From positions 558,001-622,000 of the forward strand of contig JACGCN010000012.1 of assembly GCA_014905825.1 (NCBI GenBank): a stretch of DNA of 64,000 bases, read 5' to 3'. The position numbers were made by a program, and so were the translations under genes. Below are positions 11,969-23,922 of the stretch, one piece after another. The notes beneath the pieces were generated by a model. That model did no database searches. It was not told where the DNA came from and was given only the letters and a program-made list of their open reading frames with translations. The stretch's first letter is position 1, and every line of letters starts with the position of its first letter. This DNA is from Lyophyllum atratum (taxonomy: Eukaryota > Basidiomycota > Agaricomycetes > Agaricales > Lyophyllaceae).

Positions 11969-12349
11969 GGTACAACTAGATTAAATGTAATGCGAAATAC
12001 GGTATAATGGCTTCTGCTGCTGACGAGGAGCTGCCCGAGCTACCTGAGATGAGTGCTCGCTGGCAGTGGTGCACTGCGATAGTCAGGTCAGCGAAGTCGC
12101 AAGTGGACTTGCGACAACAGACTGGCTGGGTTTTTTGATGCAATCATTCACTGAACTCAAACCGACTGCACCCCACCTCGACAACATTTCAGACTTTCAA
12201 ATGCGGATTGGCGGGCTCGGAGCAGTTCGACATCGAAGGCGGACGTCCTGGAAAACAATGTCTATCTAGTCGCACCGAAAAGCACACAGTTGGCAATAGT
12301 GGGAGAAAAAAATAGGGATTGATATAAATCGTAATAGTGACACTGGTTA
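11969..12349. other. Convergent 3' flanks of CCT3 and ACP genes
   Basis: There is no supported gene. A short ATG frame at 12007 (MASAADEELPELPEM...) stops after about 43 codons and has no partner exon that I can identify; I treat it as 3'-flank sequence. Confidence 0.4.
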
Positions 12350-12936
12350 TTAATGGGCTGTGAGGGAACATGCTTGTCAGTCAAAATTCCAAAGTAACCG
12401 CATTAAGTACGAACCTTCCGGGGTTTTTGCAATGTAGTCAATGGCTGAAAAGGAGAAAGTTCATAAGGCGAGGTTCGGAGATACATATAGGTGCTCTCGT
12501 ACCCTGCTGAACTGTCTGAATCTCGTCGGCTTCAGCGTCTGGAATCTCAATAGAAAACTCCTAGAATGCATGAACAGTTCAGAATGACGAATAAAATCAA
12601 AGACGGTCGTCCGCACCTCCTCCACCGCCATGACGACCTCCACCGCGTCTAGACTGTCCAGGCCGAGGTCATTAGAAAACGACGCTGCTGTCGAGAGCTT
12701 CACGATACGTCAGTTAGCATTCACAGCGAAGAGAGCTTTTCACCACTCACTTTTGTAGGATCCACCTTCTCAAAACCCTTCAACACGTCGAGCACACGCG
12801 CCTGAATGATGTCGCGTGATAGGCCAGCTGCTGCGGAGAATGCAGCGCGCTGAACGAGCTGATGCTGCACCCGGGGGGCAGCACGGGCAAAACGAGGGAG
12901 AGCTGAGGCTCGGGCGGCCAGACGAATAAAAGACAT
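12350..12936 (-). CDS. Mitochondrial acyl carrier protein (NADH dehydrogenase ACP subunit type)
   Basis: Five exons, 12936-12751, 12697-12617, 12560-12503, 12444-12415 and 12357-12350, give 363 nt (120 residues). The first ~40 residues (MSFIRLAARASALPRFARAAP) are a basic amphipathic mitochondrial presequence. The ACP fold follows, with NDLGLDSLDAVEVVMAVEEEF, in which Ser77 of DSL is the 4'-phosphopantetheine site. ACP carries acyl chains for mitochondrial fatty acid and lipoate synthesis, and is a subunit of complex I and of LYR-protein complexes. The last exon is only 8 nt (CC-CAT-TAA) and ends the protein in TPEAH, which I recall as the common fungal terminus. Without that splice the frame would instead end GSYLMRLLWNFD. 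An in-frame upstream ATG at 12981 would spoil the presequence, so 12936 is preferred. Confidence 0.9.
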
Positions 12937-13347
12937 GTTTTGCGACGAACGGTGAACCCAAAAACAGACGGCAAACTTCACGTCACGCCGGCATTACCCG
13001 TCACGGAGGCAAAGCGCTTTGTCAGCAAGCCGACGGGACCACCAACTCCGACAACAAGTCGTGATAATCTACAATCACTGAGAAGTGTTGAACTTCGCAG
13101 TTTATAACTACATAGATCTAGAACGAAGTATGACTGTCTAGGCACGCGTAGGCGGCACAGCATGCGTCGTCAAGGGGGACAAGTACCGTCTGTCGACTGT
13201 GTAGTCCCTGACACTTCTTCGTCTCTCAGGTCTCGGGGACAGCCAACTCTGGTCTGAAGTGTTGGATGCTGCGGAAGAGGGAAGATACGATTCTACGAAA
13301 GGAAGACGACATAACTAGCGATAAATGGAAGGAAACGAAACCTAAGG
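12937..13347. other. ACP promoter and BMS1 3' flank
   Basis: This is 411 bp between two minus-strand genes. There is no coding frame with family resemblance and no clear TATA box. Confidence 0.4.
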
Positions 13348-16300
13348 TTAAGTTTTCCGCCGTTTGCTTCGCCCGCCGCCCTCTTCAACTTCTGCCGCCC
13401 GTTTACTTTTCTGCCCGGCAACCCTCATGTACTCCTTCCTCTTCTCTTTATCCTTCTCACTCCTCACTGCCTCCTCCTTCTCGATCTTCTTCCTCCTCTC
13501 CTCCTTCTTCTCGTCCTTCTTCTCTTTCCGCCTAGTTACCTGGTCCTTCCTCAGGGCCCGCATCTGCTGGAGAAGTGCCACCGCCTTTCTCTCCTCCGGC
13601 TCCATCACCACCGCGCGCTTCTGCAGGTACGTCGCCCCGCGCTGCGCCACCATCAGCTTCGGTTTCGACGCATAGGGCAGAGAGGCCTGCAGTTTCTTGG
13701 GCACAATAAGGGCATTGAAACGCCGCGGTGGCCGCTCGATGCGCTTGTATGTAGAGTTGACGTCGAGTGGCGTCTTGATGCCCTCGTCGCGCCGGACTTG
13801 GCCAGTTAGGCGCATACCCGTCCAGTGTGCCTTGTCGGAGAGCAACAGCGATGTGACGGGGTTGTAGAACTTGCGAGGTTGAATAGAGTACCACGCGCGT
13901 AGGAAGATTATATCTACGTCGCAATAAAAGTAAGCTGGAAGTAAAACATGGCCATGCGAGGAACGTACCGCTCTTGAGGACCTTATCCTCAAAGGTCGCT
14001 CTGAATGCACCGTCAGGTTTTGGCATCGCCTTCTTGATCTGCCCCCGGATCCCAGACACCGTCCTGACATTCGCTCCCTCAAACTTGACAACCTCGAGCG
14101 CACTGTTGAACATATCCTTCACAAACGCCGTGTTCTTGTAGATCTTATACGGCACCCCTGTTAGCTTGATCTTCTTCACTATCTTCACCGAGCGGTCAAT
14201 ATCAAGCACCACGCCCGTCGCGCTGACCCTAAACCCGGGGGCGTCACCCCCGAGAGTGTTGAACGCACAGAACCCTGTATTCGGTAGTGCCGCCGGGCCG
14301 AAGAAAGTCGCGTAGCAGTGCATATGCTCCGGTGTATACTTGAGCATGCGCATCCGAATTGAATGGTCATCCAGCGAGTACACCGGCACCGTCTGGAAAC
14401 GGCGCCACCCAAGCGAGAAGATAAGCGGGTCGTTTGTCTTCAGCGTCCGTGCAAACCACCTGTGCCGCTTGATCCGCACTTGTACGTACCCAAGACGCTC
14501 CTCTGCGGGGAGCAGTCCGCCAACGACGATCGGGTATGAGGGGTCGAAGTGCTCGATCAGCTCGCAGGGGACGTCGGCGAGTTCGATGCGTACATACTGT
14601 CCTGGCCGGAAGCCCTCGACAAGCGCCCGGGCGTCAGCGTCGAGCCCGGCGAACTCGGCACGGTTGAGAGCGAGCTGCTGTGCCATTTCATCCTTGGCCG
14701 TCTCGTAGAAGTCGAGCTTGGAGGACTCGGGGTCGTCGTATTGCTCATCAAATTTGCGCTTCAGGGCTTCCTTTTTGGCGGCAATAGCTTCGGCACGAGA
14801 AGTTTCGGAATTGGTAGGGGGTGGACCTTCCTCGTCGTCGCCATCGTCCTCCGGGTCGTCTCCCTCATCTTCCTTTCCAAATGGCCCATCTTCGCCATCG
14901 TCCTCGCCCTCGCCGCCTGCAGTATCATTGCCTGTGATGAATAGATGCCGTATGGACTCGAGCATCTCCTCATCTTCCCACTTCTTCAGTTCCTCCGCAC
15001 TCAATGTGCCCTTACTCCGATCCAGCACCTCATTCTGCCCCGCATCTGCCTTCTGTTTTATCTGGAAGAAGTCGTCATCGTCCATCTCTTCTCCTTTTGA
15101 GATGTCGTCCTTGCTCTCCCCCCGAAGGACCTGCTCAGGCGTGAGTGCCGTGGTATATATGAGCTTCGTCCAGTCCTTCCGGCGCGATGTTCGACTTGAT
15201 GCAAGAGACGACTGCGCACGCTCCGCAAGATTTTGTTTCCATCTCGGTATCGCCTCATTGTCGCCGTCGCCTTCGTCGTCCCCGCCTTCCTCTTCCTCAT
15301 CCTCATCACTCGGTATATCATGGTCATCATCATCACCATCGAACCTCACACGCCGTCCACTAACCCGCAAATTTTCGTCGTCATCATCCCCGATGTCAGA
15401 ATCACTATCTGCGTACTCGACGTCTGTGCGCTGCTTTTTGCTCGAGGAGGGAATAGTCCGGGTGCCACTACGATGGCTGGAACGGCCAGTGCTGCGTGGA
15501 TCTTGCGCTCGATCTTCATCGTCATCATCTTCCCCGACTTCGGAATCTGAGTCAATGTCCGATTCGTCGTCTTCCAGCTCACTCCCAGCTTGACTGTCGA
15601 GGTCCTCGTCGTCTTCATAATCCTCGTCCATGTCCATATCCATGTTGTTCTTAACAGTAAGGTTTCTCGACGATGTCCCGAGGAGTCGAATTTGGCTTTT
15701 GGCGACGGCGTCTTCGAGAGTGGACCCAACATCTTGGAGGTCCATGACCATCTGTTCCCCTTCACCTTGAGGAACTATAGAGCACATTAAAAATTGTTGC
15801 CAGTATCATCAGATAGTGCACGCACCATCTGCATTTCCTCGCGTAAAACTTCCAGGAACATTCACCCACACCGCATCCTTATCATACATCACTCCGCCCA
15901 CATCGCTCATCGGTGCATGTATCACCAACTTCTTCTTTTCACTCAACTTCCGCCGCTTCTCCGAGTCCGCATCCGGCATTGGACATGGATCCCCCAGCAC
16001 CGTCACCCCCTTCATCTCGAGGTCACCGACACCTGGTATATGCACCTTCGTACCCATGCGTAGATTGGTTCCCCGCACGTAGCCATATACTGTCACTGTG
16101 CGGTCGCACTTCCCCTTGGACGTGCGCACCAGCTCTCGCGGGGTCAGGTCCTCTAGGCGGTCGGCAAGCACGTAGGAGTGCATGTTACGGAAGACGAGGG
16201 GGCGGAACTTCATCACAGAGACGAAGCGCGAGAGGTTCATGATCTCGGAGTCGGGGTAGCGCCCGTTGAGGACGCCGGAGAGATAGAACAGCTTCGCGCC

Positions 16301-17201
16301 CTGGTAGATTTCGGTCCAGAAACGCTTTTTCAGCGCCTTTTTGGTGTCCCGCAGGGTCGCGGCTTTTTTAATGAGGTCGAGGTGGGTGAGGATACCAATG
16401 ACTTTAGGGAAGCCGTGAGATTGGAGGATGTTGAGGAATTCAAAGGTTTCCTAGAACAGGATAGATGTCAGTTCTGACTTAGAGACGGAAATCATGATGA
16501 TTGGGGAATGGTGCATCTCGCGAGTTAGGGCGGGCTGACGGTGGTAGCGTCAGTGCGATGTAGAGACCTGCGTGTTCCCTTTTCCACGTCCTACGTTGTT
16601 CAGATTGATACAGGCTTGCGCCAGCGAGCAGTAACTCGGATGCAGAAAGCGTATTGTGGGAGAAGGAGCGGTGGATGTACACACCATTTCAAAGCCAAAT
16701 GATCCGTCAATCATGAGCAGGACGAGATCAGCAATTTTGCCAATGTCTATCATGCTGTTCACGTCGTTATTGCATTCGATGAATGTTAACCGTCTTTTCT
16801 TCCCGCTGACCACCGTGACGGGGCCTTTGACGTCGTTCAAGGTCTGCTTCGCATACCGTCGTACTAGACTCTTGAGAAGAGTAGTTTTGCCGACTCCGGG
16901 CGGACCGACGATGGCTACGATGACCGGGGGTGGTTCATCGTCTGGGGTTCTGTTCACAAGGGGAACATGGAGGCGAGTCTGGTCCCTCTCTACATTTCGC
17001 CTGCCCTGTCGGTCCGCTCGACGACCAGATTTCGGGGCAAAGGCCTACGGCACTATTAGATAGATAGAATTTTGACAGTAATCAAATGCTCACCTTTTCA
17101 TTGAAGCCTTTTTGCTTTTCCTTCCCCTTATCCTTGGACTTCTTATCCGCCTTTGCACCCGACTGTGCTGGGCGATGAGCCTTGTGTGGTCGGTCGTCCA
17201 T
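13348..17201 (-). CDS. BMS1: Ribosome biogenesis GTPase BMS1
   Basis: Five exons, 17201-17094, 17044-16685, 16450-15826, 15774-13969 and 13913-13348, give 3465 nt (1154 residues; yeast Bms1 is of similar size). Bms1 is the nucleolar GTPase of the SSU processome that, with Rcl1, is needed for 40S maturation. Seen: a basic N-terminus ([13 protein letters not shown]), P-loop GPPGVGKTT at 83-91, the [15 protein letters not shown] switch region, THLDLIKK, the AARP2CN-type segment ([16 protein letters not shown]), very long Asp/Glu/Ser-rich stretches in the middle exon, the C-terminal translation-factor-like domain ([71 protein letters not shown]) and a Lys/Glu coiled tail. All splice phases agree. 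It is head to head with the spindle-pole gene. Confidence 0.96.
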
Positions 17202-17412
17202 TGTCGCCTCCAAAAAATAGAGTGATCGAGGTGATCAAGTGAAGAAAAATATGCGAGCATGACCCGATGCTAGGGTTAGACGCGGTACACGTGACCGGAT
17301 GAGGATTGTTGATATCCACGTGTGGGCTGTTTGCTGCCACCCGCCTTGTCCTCCTCCTCGCCCTGTGTGTTCTCTCTTCTCCTCTTCGCGATACCATAGC
17401 TAGTCGGGGACG
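17202..17412. promoter_or_regulatory. Divergent promoter between BMS1 and the spindle-pole gene
   Basis: There are 211 bp between the start codons at 17201 (minus) and 17413 (plus). The only notable content is two CACGTG E-box-like motifs at about 17287 and 17316. Shared regulation is inferred from spacing only. Confidence 0.45.
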
Positions 17413-20400
17413 ATGAAAAGGCATACTACAGGACTTGATTTCAGCATTCGTGGTGACGAGCTCGAGCAGCATCGCATCCAACTCGAGCACAACCTGCAGC
17501 ACACAGATTTATCATATCGGCTCTCGTCGGTCAGCGAAGACGAGTACAACGACAACGATAGCATCGAGTACCCTCGGCACAATTCAGGCCCTGCCGTGTT
17601 TCCCTCTTTCGAAATTCCATCGAGAGACCACTTTGACGGAGAGACACATAGCCAGATACACCCCTGGTCATATCGCACGGTCGATGACGAGGAGGGCATC
17701 AATCCATATGCTGGCGGAGAGACAATGTCTACAGCCGCGCACCATGCCAGCGCTTTGACTCTCAGCGCAGGCCTAGGCGGTGGCCGCGCTGGACGCCGTG
17801 ATATCAGTTTCAGCGGGGCCGAATATGACCCCGACCGTCCCTTGCATGATATGATCGCAGGCGTGGACAGCAAACTCAGCGTGTTCGACATGGAGCCATC
17901 CCGCTCAAAATACCCTGTGAGTCACCTCGCACCACAAACACAGCTAAAACATAACTAAGCACTATTCTGCACAGGGCGTGGGCAGCGTGACGTTTGACCC
18001 ACTCGTAGTGGACAGCACTGCTGAGCTGGATCGTGTCCTGCAATCCGGGTATGCTCCCGCCGCGCAAATCCAATCGCCACTTCCCTCCTCCAGCTCCTCG
18101 TCAGCCTCCGACTCGGACGCCCACCCCTACCCGGCCTCGCGCCCAAGACTCTCCGACGCTCTCCGCCGCGTGTCGTTCTCGCCCAAACGTCCACGCAGTA
18201 ACGCCGGATCCCCCTGTGCATCCCCGAGACCTCTTCCGAACATTCATGGGAGTAACAGTGAAGCAATGCCCACACCAAAGCCGAAAAAACGCACCACAAA
18301 CATATTCCCATCGTACCCAACACCACAGCCACAGCAGCAGCCACATGTGCGCCTCCACCCGCCAACGCCTTCGAGCAGCGGCTCGCAGTTCTCTAAGATG
18401 GCGCGGGGGATCACGCGCGAAATCGAGCGTGCGGCACAAAACGACGGCTCACACTCGAGGAATATAGAGCGGAATCCGTTTGATACCAGCGCACATACGA
18501 ACACAAATAATACGTCCGTGAGACAGCCCACACCAAAGAAGGCTCCGTCAGCGATGAAGCGACGAACACAGACGCATGCACATATGCCGATGCCATGGGG
18601 TAAGGTGCAGCTGCCGGATGTGACAGGGCTGACGAGCGCGGTGGAGTCACCTGCGAAGATGGGTGCAGAGTATTATGCCTACCGCGTCGAGAATGGGAGT
18701 CCGCGGGAAAACGAAGGCATGCTGATCGCCCTTTCCCTGTTTCGTTTGCTGACTGTTTGATGTCATAGCACGCCTGATGGGAATGCTGAACAGTCTCCAG
18801 GCGAAATTACAGCACTTGGAGGAGGAGAATGGGATCTCGCGCCGGCGGGTTAGGGAGCTCGAGCTCGAGCTGGACGTGTGCAAGCAGGATGTGACCAGAG
18901 AGCGGACGCGTGCGATGCAGCGCGAGGATGTGGTTGCACAGCAGCAGCACGATGCAAATCTAAGCGGGGCAGGGAGAAGGAATAAGGGTAAGGCGAGGGC
19001 GAGGGATACCAGTCTTGGTGCAGACCGGGAAGTGTTGGGTGAGAGGTATCGGGAGGCAGTAGAGGAGAAGAAAGGTTCGTACTCATTTCTCGTTTCGTAT
19101 CGTTTGGAAAGCATGGCTGATTAAGACCGTGAGCAGCACTAGAAGCTCTGATCACGACGTTGCGGACACACCTAACGCGACTCACGGCAGAGCTCTCGTC
19201 ACACCGGGAGCTCCTCGCCGAGCTGCGAGAGCTACGCGACTCGGACGTGCGTGCGCTGCAGCAGAAGGGCGCGGAGATTGAACGGCTGAGGGAGGAGGTG
19301 GAGCGCCTTGCAGGAGAGGTGGAGGTGCTGAGGGGCGTGGTGGAGGAAGGATTGAAGGAGAGGAGGAGTGGGGGGGAAGTGTCAGGGGTGCACCGGTCGC
19401 GGGCGGATACTGCGATGTCATTGGATGGGGACGACGAGGACAATGCTGGCGATGTGGGGGAGGACGTGGCTATGCATAACCGCGAAGAGGGGAACGACGA
19501 GGACGGTGCAGTGCCCGAACCATTTGATCCAGCCTCGATCCTCGGGTCTTCTAGGAATGAGAACGCCAATGCGGGCACCCGACTTGGAGACAGGACTACG
19601 ACTACGCGGACTGACTACGCAACGCTCGGCTCCAGCCATCTCCCGCAGTCCTCCCAGCCGACGTCAGGACATTTTATCGACTCTGCAGAGTTTGAACGAA
19701 TCTCTGCAGAAGTAGAGGAGCGCAGGTCCATAGAAAGATCGGGCTCAGAATCGGCGGGACAGGTGTCCACTCCTACCAGACTCAGATACCGCGCGACCGT
19801 CCAGGAGGCTTCAGATGAGGACGACAATGTGGACCCTCATGGAGAGGATAGCCATCGACAGGATTCCCCTGGACGGTCAATGGCAGCAGCCTCGCAGCAC
19901 CAGAGCATAAGAGCTCCCCATGCACAGGCAGCGTTATCGGGACGAGCTGTCGCGCCTACTACCAACCACCAGCAGCGTCAAACCCGCCGCCCTCAGGCTC
20001 ATCCTACGAATCCGGCTGACGAGACACCATTTCCGCAGATCCGGGGTACACATCTCGAACGACTATTCTTCTCTGCGCCGGAGCATAACACGAAGACATG
20101 CGGGGTGTGTCACCGGCGCCGGCGTGCGAGTATGGATGAGGATGGGGGGATGGAAACTTCGTGGATTCCTTCGCGGTTCAGGGACCAGCGAGCGGATGTG
20201 GAAGAAGATGACGACGATGATGAGGGGTTCGCGGAGGGGTCAGAACAGCCAGAGGATCGGCAGGGAAAGAGGGGAGGCGAGCGTGTGACCTTTTCGAAGG
20301 AGCCAAGCTCATGGAGGATACGGGCGCAGCGGGAGGGACCGCCACCACAGACGGTGATTGCACGGGTCATCAGGGAGTTGGAGGATGATTTCACGCACTA

Positions 20401-20825
20401 CAAAGGGTGAGTTACTGAGGTATGGTCTCTGGATCCTCAATGAGCTGATTTTTTCCTGCTTCCGCTTTTGTGAAGGATTTACATAGAGCTAGCGGATCAG
20501 TATAAGGACATGGATGCTGTATCGGACGTTCCACGCCGGAATATCCTTGCAAAACATCTGAAGGAGGTTGTGAATATCCTGGAGCAGAAGGTAGGAATTT
20601 TGTGCTGGCTAACCTTTGGGTTGTTTTTGATTTACTTGCTTGTAGGGTGACCAGATTGCGTCGTTGTATGATCTTCTGAGCTTCAAAGATAAACCTGTAG
20701 CGGAGTCAGTGATGCCTAGCAGATCCATCAAGGCGCGCACAGCGTCGACTATCGCGGTCGCGTCGTCATCAATTGGGAGGAGTGGGGGACCGGGGTCGAG
20801 GCGACATCCTACTGTGTCTGTGTAA
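17413..20825 (+). CDS. Spindle pole body protein, Ppc89/Cep57-like (C-terminal microtubule-binding domain)
   Basis: Exons 17413-17916, 17975-18716, 18769-19074, 19137-20406, 20476-20590 and 20646-20825 give 3117 nt (1038 residues). The last ~75 residues (IARVIRELEDDFTHYKG..., NILAKHLKEVVNILEQKGDQIASLYDLL) match the Cep57 microtubule-binding domain found in fission-yeast Ppc89, a spindle pole body scaffold. Upstream are coiled-coil stretches (LMGMLNSLQAKLQHLEEEN, RRRVRELELELDVCK, EIERLREEVERLAGEVEVLRGVVEEG), a CGVCHRRRR Cys-rich patch and long disordered Ser/Pro and acidic segments. The intron after 18716 uses a GC donor (AAG|GCATGC), the only choice that yields RENEARLMGMLN; a GT alternative 20 bases upstream keeps phase but shortens the protein. 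Nuclear-envelope or spindle-pole location is inferred from the family. Confidence 0.86.
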
Positions 20826-21118
20826 AGGGTTTCAAGAACTTAGGATCTTTGAATCGAGGCTTTGGCTCCGATTATTGCACACAGTAGAATCTAAGCAGGC
20901 TGCAATTCTTGTACACCAAGAGTTGTCATTCTTGTATCTGTACTTTTTTCTTGGCATCCAAGCATATCTCTTTCCCCTTGTACATACTTATCATCCTTGT
21001 GATATGCATTTGAGCACATATACACCGGCGACACGGGCTTATATAGCCCCCGATTGTAGCGAGAATATATGCTGATGATATTCAAAATAAGTCCAACCTG
21101 TATCCGACGACATTAGGG
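20826..21118. other. 3' flank of the spindle-pole gene up to the transposon boundary
   Basis: T-rich 3'-flank sequence, no gene. Host-like sequence ends at about 21118, where the 21-bp terminal repeat of the transposon complex begins. Confidence 0.45.
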
Positions 21119-21139
21119 TATTACACAGTAGCGGATTTG
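21119..21139 (+). repeat. Left copy of 21-bp terminal inverted repeat
   Basis: It is identical, as reverse complement, to 32140-32160. The pair brackets an 11-kb nested transposon region. Flanks are ATTAGGG on the left and ACCTATT on the right, so the near-identity continues a few bases outward (TAGG before the repeat) and no unambiguous target duplication is seen. Confidence 0.85.
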
Positions 21140-21562
21140 AGGCGGATTTGGAGGACGTCCCGGTAATGGAAATTCTGCCCCGTCCGTCCGGGTCCGCCCC
21201 GTCCGCCCCGTCCGCCCCGGCATTTTCCACCCATTATCCATCCTCCACCCTTCATTTATGCTCACCGACAAGTCGCCGCCTATCAATTGCCTCCCATTGG
21301 CAGGGATAACTCCTCTAGATCCATACTCGGCCCCTTCCTCTCTGATTTGTTGCTATTTCTGTAAAAACACCTAACAGCATGGCACAGCACCATCTGTCTA
21401 TAGTTTGTCTGTCGTTTCTCATCCGATTGGAGGATATTATCCTCCACATTGATCATACACGACATAATAAGACATAGGTTCGACCTTGGTTAGACTACTT
21501 CCGATGTTTAGCAAGATATATAAGCTTCACAGTCCTATGTTCTGCTTGAACCCACTAACAGA

Positions 21563-23798
21563 ATGGCTTCGACTCCAACCCTCGTCGATCTACGGAATGA
21601 CCTGATCAAATACCCTAATGCCCTTTCTCCCTCCATGCTCTCGAAGGCCTCCGTTTTCCTAACTCATGCTCCCCAGTTCAAGAACGACATCTTGATTGCA
21701 CAACCCGCCAATTGGCCACCTGAGTCACCACCTGCGGTCCTTCCACAGTCTGTTGCACTGCTACTATCTACTCTCTGCGGTGTGACATTTGCTACGGTTG
21801 AAGCACTTTGGGATCGTTTGCGTGAAATGGTTTGGAACCACCAAGAGCTTGAACAATCTGTCTTGGATGTCCTAAAGAAACACGGCGGGAATCTTGGCCA
21901 CGGTACGTTTAGTTGCTTTTCTGCGGTAGATATTGACTTATATTGTTTTGAATGGTGATTGTAGATGTCCTATACCCTCCTGTGTTGACCTGTACTGAAG
22001 ATAATTGTCCGAAGGCACGTCAACGACAAAAGCTTCAAAAGGCCGAACAGTGGAAGGCAATTCTTTATACGCTGGACCGAGGGGCTGTCCCAATGTGGGC
22101 CGTGCATTTGTATTGCGATAGTACGTTGCCACCGATTCTATTCAAGACTTACATGGTGACATACACTAACCGTAACATCCACAGAATGTAAAGTCAATTA
22201 TCATAATAATTTCAAGGTGAAAAGCAGGGACCGGATTTACTACGATACCATACCAGATATCCTCCAAATGAGTGAACATCACTTTGTTGAGACTCGTGTC
22301 GCTGAAATCTGGTTGGTGGATATGAATATCGCTTGGTAAGTTGGGCCACCTAGTACCTACACGTCACTATAGCCTCCATTGACTTACTTCACATAGGAAA
22401 TCTGCCACCAACTGTGCACGGACTTACCTGTCGTCAATGTCCCGGACAAACAACTTGCCTGACAACTGGCCATACACTGCTTCGCTTGATGGCGAACATG
22501 TATATGACGCCTTTGTTATTCTTTCCTTGCTTCGCGACCACATCTCCCGCCACTCGACCCTTGTTGTTCCTCACACTGGTGATCAGAACAAGCGCTTCAC
22601 GGATGCCATGAAGGAGCGGAATGACCGGATCCGTGTGGCTGGCCAGCCTGAGATCAATCACTGGTGCACAAAATGCACCCGATTTTACGGTGACGGGGAG
22701 GGGAAATGTAGGTTCCCCTGGCTCTTATATCTATCTAACGTTCACACATTGTCTTAGACTCCCAATCAGTGACCGTTGTTGTTATGGACGGTGTCACACT
22801 TGGACACCCATGTTGCGCCATTCACAACTGCAAGAACCCTCTCATTACAAGTCGTGACCGTTACTGTGGGCTGCATCAGGGCCAGAATGCGATTTGTGCC
22901 ATTATTGGTTGCGACGCGCCAGTTTCTCCAGGCAGGATGACATGCCACGATGTTCTTCATCAGAGAGTCGAAGATGTACATGCTGTACGCGGCCAGGCTC
23001 GGTTCCAACTCAAAGAGCGCCTTAAACGTGCAAGAGTTGCTCATCCCACAGATGGTGTTCCACAAGAAACTGACTTGTCAGCTATAGCAAATGATGAGGA
23101 TGAAGCGATCTTTGACCTTGATAGCCGTGACAACCACACCATCCTTCCTCAGACAGGCGACGACGCTCAGAGACCTGCTGCAGTGGGAGTGCGTCTTAAG
23201 GCTCAATTCGGGCGCAAGCGAACCCATAACGAGCAGATCCTTGTCGCTCCCTGTGGTGTAATCCTTGGGCGCACAACTTTCTTTGGTGCTGAGGCAATCT
23301 CATCTTGTGTGGTATGCCAATTTAACTCTATCCAGTAACCCACACTGACATTCATGCCTGCAGGAGTTCATCAAACAGATCTGTCGCATCAATGGACATA
23401 TGCCGAACCACATCTTTTTTGATAACAATTGTCAGCTCAAGCGGCACGTTCAGAACACAAAGGACCCTGCTTTTGTCGATGTTGGCCTCACAGTTGACGT
23501 CTTCCATTTCACCTGCAAGCACTCAGAGAAGGACACATTTTGCCAGACGCACTGCAATCCCGCCGGATTCAACGAGTTGAAGACCGAAGACGGATCATGG
23601 TATTTCAATTCCTCTATAGCCGAGCAGACCAATGTTTGGATTGGTGGGTTCCACGCCATTGTGCGTGAAATGCTACCAACCAGATTCAACTTCTATCTTG
23701 ACCAAATGATATTGCTGCGCAATGAGATGACAGTTGTGAAGCTCCGCAAAGATGGGCGAACACCCACGAGGAGGCCAAAGGGAGCTTTCATTGGATAG
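21563..23798 (+). CDS. KDZ transposase with CxC5 and CxC6 cysteine clusters, apparently intact
   Basis: Six exons, 21563-21902, 21965-22120, 22185-22335, 22397-22707, 22758-23311 and 23364-23798, splice in phase to 1947 nt (648 residues) with no stop or frameshift. The N-terminal half has a CxC5-like Zn cluster (LTCTEDNCPKARQ ... YCDKCKVNYHNN). The middle has a CxC6-like cluster inserted after the first catalytic strand (CCAIHNCKNPL ... RYCGLHQ ... CAIIGCDAP ... CHDVLH). The RNase H-like core shows a plausible DDE triad: Asp330 in VVVMDGVTLGH, Asp524 in FFDNNCQLKRH and Glu591 in IAEQTNVWIGG, with CKHSEKDTFCQTHC between them. KDZ transposases cut and paste DNA in the nucleus. Completeness of all splice sites and the triad suggests recent or current activity. 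Assigning the catalytic residues is my inference. Confidence 0.88.
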
Positions 23799-23922
23799 TC
23801 TACATGACTTACTACAAAACGAAATTTACGCTACGTGATAGGACTGATAGGAATATGTCGTGAACATGTACAGTACATAACAATGACTGAAGGAAATATA
23901 TGTATCGAAACAACAGGTCAAG

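Noticed and set aside
12007..12139. Short ATG frame MASAADEELPELPEM... after CCT3
   Set aside because: Ends after about 43 codons, no homologous domain, no supporting splice sites; left as 3' flank.
14718..15593. 291-codon open frame on the plus strand opposite BMS1
   Set aside because: It is a Ser-rich mirror of the acidic Asp/Glu/Ser stretches of BMS1 on the minus strand; no family resemblance.
18850..19578. Long minus-strand frame opposite the spindle-pole gene
   Set aside because: Antisense shadow of coiled-coil coding sequence, Ser/Pro-rich by composition, and it crosses a real intron.
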